A DNA stretch of 7,796 bases from an uncultured Flammeovirgaceae bacterium (lineage in GTDB: Bacteria; Bacteroidota; Bacteroidia; Cytophagales; Cyclobacteriaceae), in the NCBI GenBank assembly GCA_946480685.1, contig CAMLLI010000168.1, forward strand, positions 1 to 7,796, given 5' to 3'. Under the pieces are notes generated by a model. That model did no database searches and was not told the DNA's origin. It was given only the letters and a program-made list of their open reading frames with translations. Position 1 is the stretch's first letter; each line of letters starts with the position of its first letter. This document shows, piece by piece, positions 5,250-7,796 of this stretch. The position numbers were made by a program, and so were the translations under genes.

Positions 5250-5903
5250 TTAAAAGTGAAAACGAAGATACTTAATAGTTTCTCCTTTGGCAGCAAACGC
5301 TTCTTCGTAACGCGTCTTGATATCAAAACATTCCGGACGAAGTTCAGAAGCATATACATCGTTGGTAAATTTCAGATCGATGATGTCGGTTCGGTTCTGC
5401 GCTTCTTCCAATGTATATTCATACAGAATCGTATTATCGGTTTTCAATCGTACATAGCCCCCGGGCTTCAACAGGCGTTTATACATCTCCATGAAACGCG
5501 GACTCGTCAGGCGTCTTTTTATATCGCGTTTGGTCGGGCGCGGATCGGGAAATGTAAGCCACACTTCATCGATCTCACCAGGCTCAAAGAAATTTTCAAT
5601 CAACAATATATGCGTACGCAGAAAAGCTACGTTGGTCAGATTCTCCTCTACCGCCACGGTGCTTCCCTTCCATATTCTTTCTCCCTTTACATCTACACCA
5701 ATAAAATTGCGTTCCGGGAAAAGTCTGCCGAGTCCTACGGAATACTCGCCCCGTCCGCATGCTAACTCTACGGTTATGGGTTTATCATTTTTAAAATGTT
5801 CTTCCCGCCACTTTCCTTTAATCGTTTTATAGATCGGTTTGGTAGGTTCGATCACGTTATTTCTTTCTTCGATGATCTTAAAACGTTCGAGTTTACGCTT
5901 CAC
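5250..5903 (-). CDS. trmB: tRNA (guanine-N7-)-methyltransferase TrmB
   Basis: TrmB uses S-adenosylmethionine to make m7G at position 46 of the tRNA variable loop, in the cytoplasm. The 217-residue length is typical of the bacterial family. The SAM-binding glycine-rich loop ELACGRGEYSVGL is at 46-58 and the acidic loop GVDVKGER at 69-76. The family signature FPDPRPTKRDIKRRL is at 118-132; many other bacteria have FPDPWPKKRHHKRRL, and the R for W change with D for H is the usual Bacteroidota form. GGYVRLKTDN follows at 148-157, and the C-terminal catalytic TRYEEAFAAKG at 197-207. All key residues appear intact. It lies 35 nt downstream of folC and 18 nt upstream of the TPR gene on the same strand, so the three are probably cotranscribed. 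Identification is secure. Confidence 0.95.
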   Translation of the reverse strand: MKRKLERFKIIEERNNVIEPTKPIYKTIKGKWREEHFKNDKPITVELACGRGEYSVGLGRLFPERNFIGVDVKGERIWKGSTVAVEENLTNVAFLRTHILLIENFFEPGEIDEVWLTFPDPRPTKRDIKRRLTSPRFMEMYKRLLKPGGYVRLKTDNTILYEYTLEEAQNRTDIIDLKFTNDVYASELRPECFDIKTRYEEAFAAKGETIKYLRFHF

Positions 5904-5938
5904 AAAAATTTATATTCTGAGTTTTACTAGTTCAAAAT

Positions 5939-7234
5939 TTAGAGCCCTTCAATCTCTGCTACCACAAATGTACTTCCGCCAATGAAGATCACATCGTCAG
6001 CAGAAGCCTGTGCACGCGCCTGTTGAATGGCTTCATTTACATTGGCAATTACTTCACCTTTCAGTCCTATACTGCGCGCTTTCTCCGCTAACGTATTTGC
6101 ATCCAGCGCACGCGGTATCGAAGCCTGGCAAAAGTAGTAGTTCGCTTCCTTCGGCAAAAGCTCCAGCACAGCAGATATATCTTTATCTTTCACCATGCCG
6201 ATGATCATAAACAGTTTCCTGTACGAGAGCTGTTGAAGTTGTTTCACGACCTGTGTAACACCATCCAGGTTATGACCGGTATCACACACGACCAACGGGT
6301 TGGTTCCCAGTGTCTGCCAGCGGCCTTTCAAACCGGTTTGAGACATTACCTTCATCAAACCATCGCGCAACTGTTCATCGCTGATATTCCAGCCTTGTTG
6401 TCTCAAAATATCAATGGTGCCAAGTACGCCCGCCAGGTTTTTCTGCTGATAGATGCCTTGCAACGGTAGGGCTATGCCTGCGTGGGCCGGCTTTCCGTTT
6501 TTAAATACATCAAATACTGTATTGCCCTGCACATCACGAAGCGAAACATTATATACATCCGATGCAAAGTACAACGGTGCTGTCTCAACAGCGGCTTTTT
6601 TTCGGAACACATCGGCAATGCCCGGCTGCTGTTCACTCACTACTACGGGAACATTCTTCTTGATGATGCCTGCTTTCTCAGCCGCGATCTTTTCAAGTGT
6701 GTCGCCCAGCAGATCGGTATGATCCCATCCTATATTTGTAATCAGCGAAAGCTCCGGAGTGATCACATTTGTGGAATCAAGTCGTCCGCCCAATCCTACT
6801 TCAATCACGGCAATGTCAACCTGCTCACGAACAAAATAATCGAACGCCATGGCCACCGTGATTTCAAAGAACGAAGGGTTTACACGTTCGATCACTGGTT
6901 GAATACGATTCACAAAATCAACTACAAAGTGCTGTGATACTTCCTTCCCATTCACGCGAATGCGTTCGGTAAATGATTTGAGATGAGGCGAAGTATATAG
7001 CCCGGTTTTATACCCGGCCGATTGCAAAATCGAAGCAAGCATGTGTGATGTACTTCCCTTTCCATTCGTGCCGGCAATATGGATCGACTTGAATTTCTTC
7101 TGCGGATTGTCAAGCGCTTCACACAGCGCGACCGTATTACCCAGGTCACTCTTGAATGCTACCGCCCCGACACGCTGAAACATGGGAAGGTTCGCGTAGA
7201 GATATTGGAGAACATCTTCGTATTGTGTGAACAT
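5939..7234 (-). CDS. folC: Bifunctional dihydrofolate synthase / folylpolyglutamate synthase FolC
   Basis: FolC joins glutamate to dihydropteroate and then adds further glutamates to tetrahydrofolates using ATP. It is a cytoplasmic Mur-ligase-type enzyme. From the ATG at 7234 the protein has 431 residues, the usual length. The P-loop GTNGKGS is at 55-61, YTSPHL at 79-84, FEIT near 122 and EVGLGGRLDSTN at 144-155. NIGWDH is at 166-171, and AEKAGI at 184-189 carries the lysine (K186) that is carbamylated in relatives. The C-terminal domain has CDTGHNLDGV. I chose the ATG at 7234 because MFTQYEDVLQYLYANLPMFQRVG is the normal family N-terminus. An in-frame TTG at 7300 and ATG at 7270 would add 22 or 12 residues unlike the family. 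It is the first gene of the folC-trmB-TPR cluster and is divergent from the ammonium transporter gene. Confidence 0.95.
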   Translation of the reverse strand: MFTQYEDVLQYLYANLPMFQRVGAVAFKSDLGNTVALCEALDNPQKKFKSIHIAGTNGKGSTSHMLASILQSAGYKTGLYTSPHLKSFTERIRVNGKEVSQHFVVDFVNRIQPVIERVNPSFFEITVAMAFDYFVREQVDIAVIEVGLGGRLDSTNVITPELSLITNIGWDHTDLLGDTLEKIAAEKAGIIKKNVPVVVSEQQPGIADVFRKKAAVETAPLYFASDVYNVSLRDVQGNTVFDVFKNGKPAHAGIALPLQGIYQQKNLAGVLGTIDILRQQGWNISDEQLRDGLMKVMSQTGLKGRWQTLGTNPLVVCDTGHNLDGVTQVVKQLQQLSYRKLFMIIGMVKDKDISAVLELLPKEANYYFCQASIPRALDANTLAEKARSIGLKGEVIANVNEAIQQARAQASADDVIFIGGSTFVVAEIEGL

Positions 7235-7489
7235 GGGCGCGAAAATAATTCCTTCACACACATTGTCCATGAATGGTGCAGCATAAGTTTCATATAACAA
7301 AAGCTTAACCCGAGCGTCTCGCAGTTGTTAAAAGATTTTCAAAAACTCACCCATTTTAAGGCGAACAGGGTAAAATTAAAACTACCTACAACGTTTTCGA
7401 TCATTTTTTATGCAAACTAAAGGCGAAATTTAACCTTATCTTAAAAAAATTGGCGATTTTTGAACTACAACCAGAACTTTTAAACGCCT
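7235..7489. promoter_or_regulatory. Shared upstream region of divergent folC and amt genes
   Basis: This 255-bp non-coding region must hold promoters for both directions. On the plus strand GATTTTTG (7455-7462) matches TAnnTTTG at five of six fixed bases, about 27 bp before the transporter ATG, but no -33 element is evident. For folC no convincing TAnnTTTG element was found; AAGGA occurs about 15 nt before its ATG on the minus strand. A small CGAG-CGT-CTCG hairpin at 7311-7321 is too short to interpret. No good sigma-54 -24/-12 pair was seen. Confidence 0.3.
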
Positions 7490-7796
7490 ATGAAGAAATC
7501 ATTAATCTTTTTGCTGTTGCTTATCGGCTTCAGCGTGCTGGCAGTCTTCATGCCGGCAACCCCCAAGCAAATTGTGACGGAGGGGATGAACGGAGGTGAT
7601 ATCGCCTGGATGCTTACGGCATCTGCACTTGTATTATTGATGACACCGGGTCTTGCCTTCTTTTATGGAGGTATGATCGACATGAAGAACATTATCTATA
7701 CCATGTTCCAAAGCTTTATCGCGATGGGTGTTGTTGGTGTACTGTGGATCGTAGTGGGATTCAGCCTTGCGTTCGGAGATTCAATCGGTGGACTCA
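7490..7796 (+). CDS. amt: Amt-family ammonium transporter, N-terminal part (truncated by window edge)
   Basis: My reading from the ATG at 7490 gives 102 uninterrupted codons to the window edge. Residues 1 to about 20 (MKKSLIFLLLLIGFSVLAVF) form a signal-like hydrophobic segment. Next comes GGDIAWMLTASALVLLMTPGLAFFYGGMI, the first core transmembrane helix of Amt/MEP/Rh proteins with its hallmark MTPGLAFFYGG. The second helix follows as FIAMGVVGVLWIVVGFSLAFGD. These trimeric inner-membrane channels bring ammonium into the cell for nitrogen assimilation. The pore histidines lie beyond the edge and cannot be checked. In many bacteria a glnK (PII) gene lies next to amt; any such gene would be to the right, outside the window. 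Family identification is firm. Confidence 0.94.
   Translation, partial: MKKSLIFLLLLIGFSVLAVFMPATPKQIVTEGMNGGDIAWMLTASALVLLMTPGLAFFYGGMIDMKNIIYTMFQSFIAMGVVGVLWIVVGFSLAFGDSIGGL

Noticed and set aside
4809..5765. A 318-codon plus-strand open frame
   Set aside because: It lies entirely antisense to the well-supported TPR and trmB genes, has no recognisable domain and spans both genes and their gap. It is a shadow of their codon composition.
6482..6937. A 151-codon plus-strand open frame inside folC
   Set aside because: It is antisense to conserved FolC motifs and has no family resemblance.
7235..7300. N-terminal extension of FolC from a TTG at 7300
   Set aside because: The extra 22 residues do not resemble FolC N-termini, whereas the ATG at 7234 gives the standard start.
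7451..7466. TGGC-containing stretch before amt as a sigma-54 promoter
   Set aside because: The -12 GC is not at the required spacing and the rest of the consensus does not match.

Overview
The window looks like a chromosomal segment of a Bacteroidota bacterium, most likely a Cytophagales-type organism (inference). The signs are a TonB-dependent receptor with an N-terminal carboxypeptidase-D-like regulatory domain, TAnnTTTG-type -7 promoter elements, few clear Shine-Dalgarno sequences, and a TrmB with the FPDPRPxKRD form of its signature. No tRNA, rRNA, CRISPR array, phage gene or insertion sequence was seen.

Layout. Positions 1-1196 hold two minus-strand genes joined by a 4-nt GTGA stop/start overlap: an LpxH-like metallophosphoesterase, then the first 114 codons of a GT-B/MurG-like glycosyltransferase that runs off the left edge. 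Together they suggest an envelope glycolipid or polysaccharide function. Positions 1197-1506 are non-coding and contain a leader hairpin and a REP-like CAAAG repeat. A minus-strand DtxR/MntR-family metalloregulator (1507-2172) is transcribed divergently from a 760-residue TonB-dependent outer-membrane receptor (2281-4563). Their 108-bp shared control region contains a perfect 7-2-7 palindrome, GTTAGATCAATCTAAC, placed inside the predicted receptor promoter. The regulator, operator and receptor form a plausible metal-uptake module.

A patch of period-7 and period-8 simple repeats (4556-4720) separates the receptor gene from the convergent minus-strand cluster folC - trmB - TPR protein (7234 down to 4728). 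That cluster is closely spaced and probably one transcript of housekeeping genes (folate polyglutamylation, tRNA m7G46 methylation, and a tetratricopeptide protein). To its right, divergent and truncated by the window edge, is the start of an Amt-family ammonium transporter (7490-7796).

Most of the window is ordinary core genome. The parts most worth a second look are the metalloregulator/TonB receptor module with its candidate operator and the receptor's CNVC plug motif, a strong excess of the word GTATA/TATAC centred on the receptor gene, the mutually exclusive hairpins upstream of the phosphoesterase, and the two non-coding repeat patches. I found no convincing evidence of a wholly new system.
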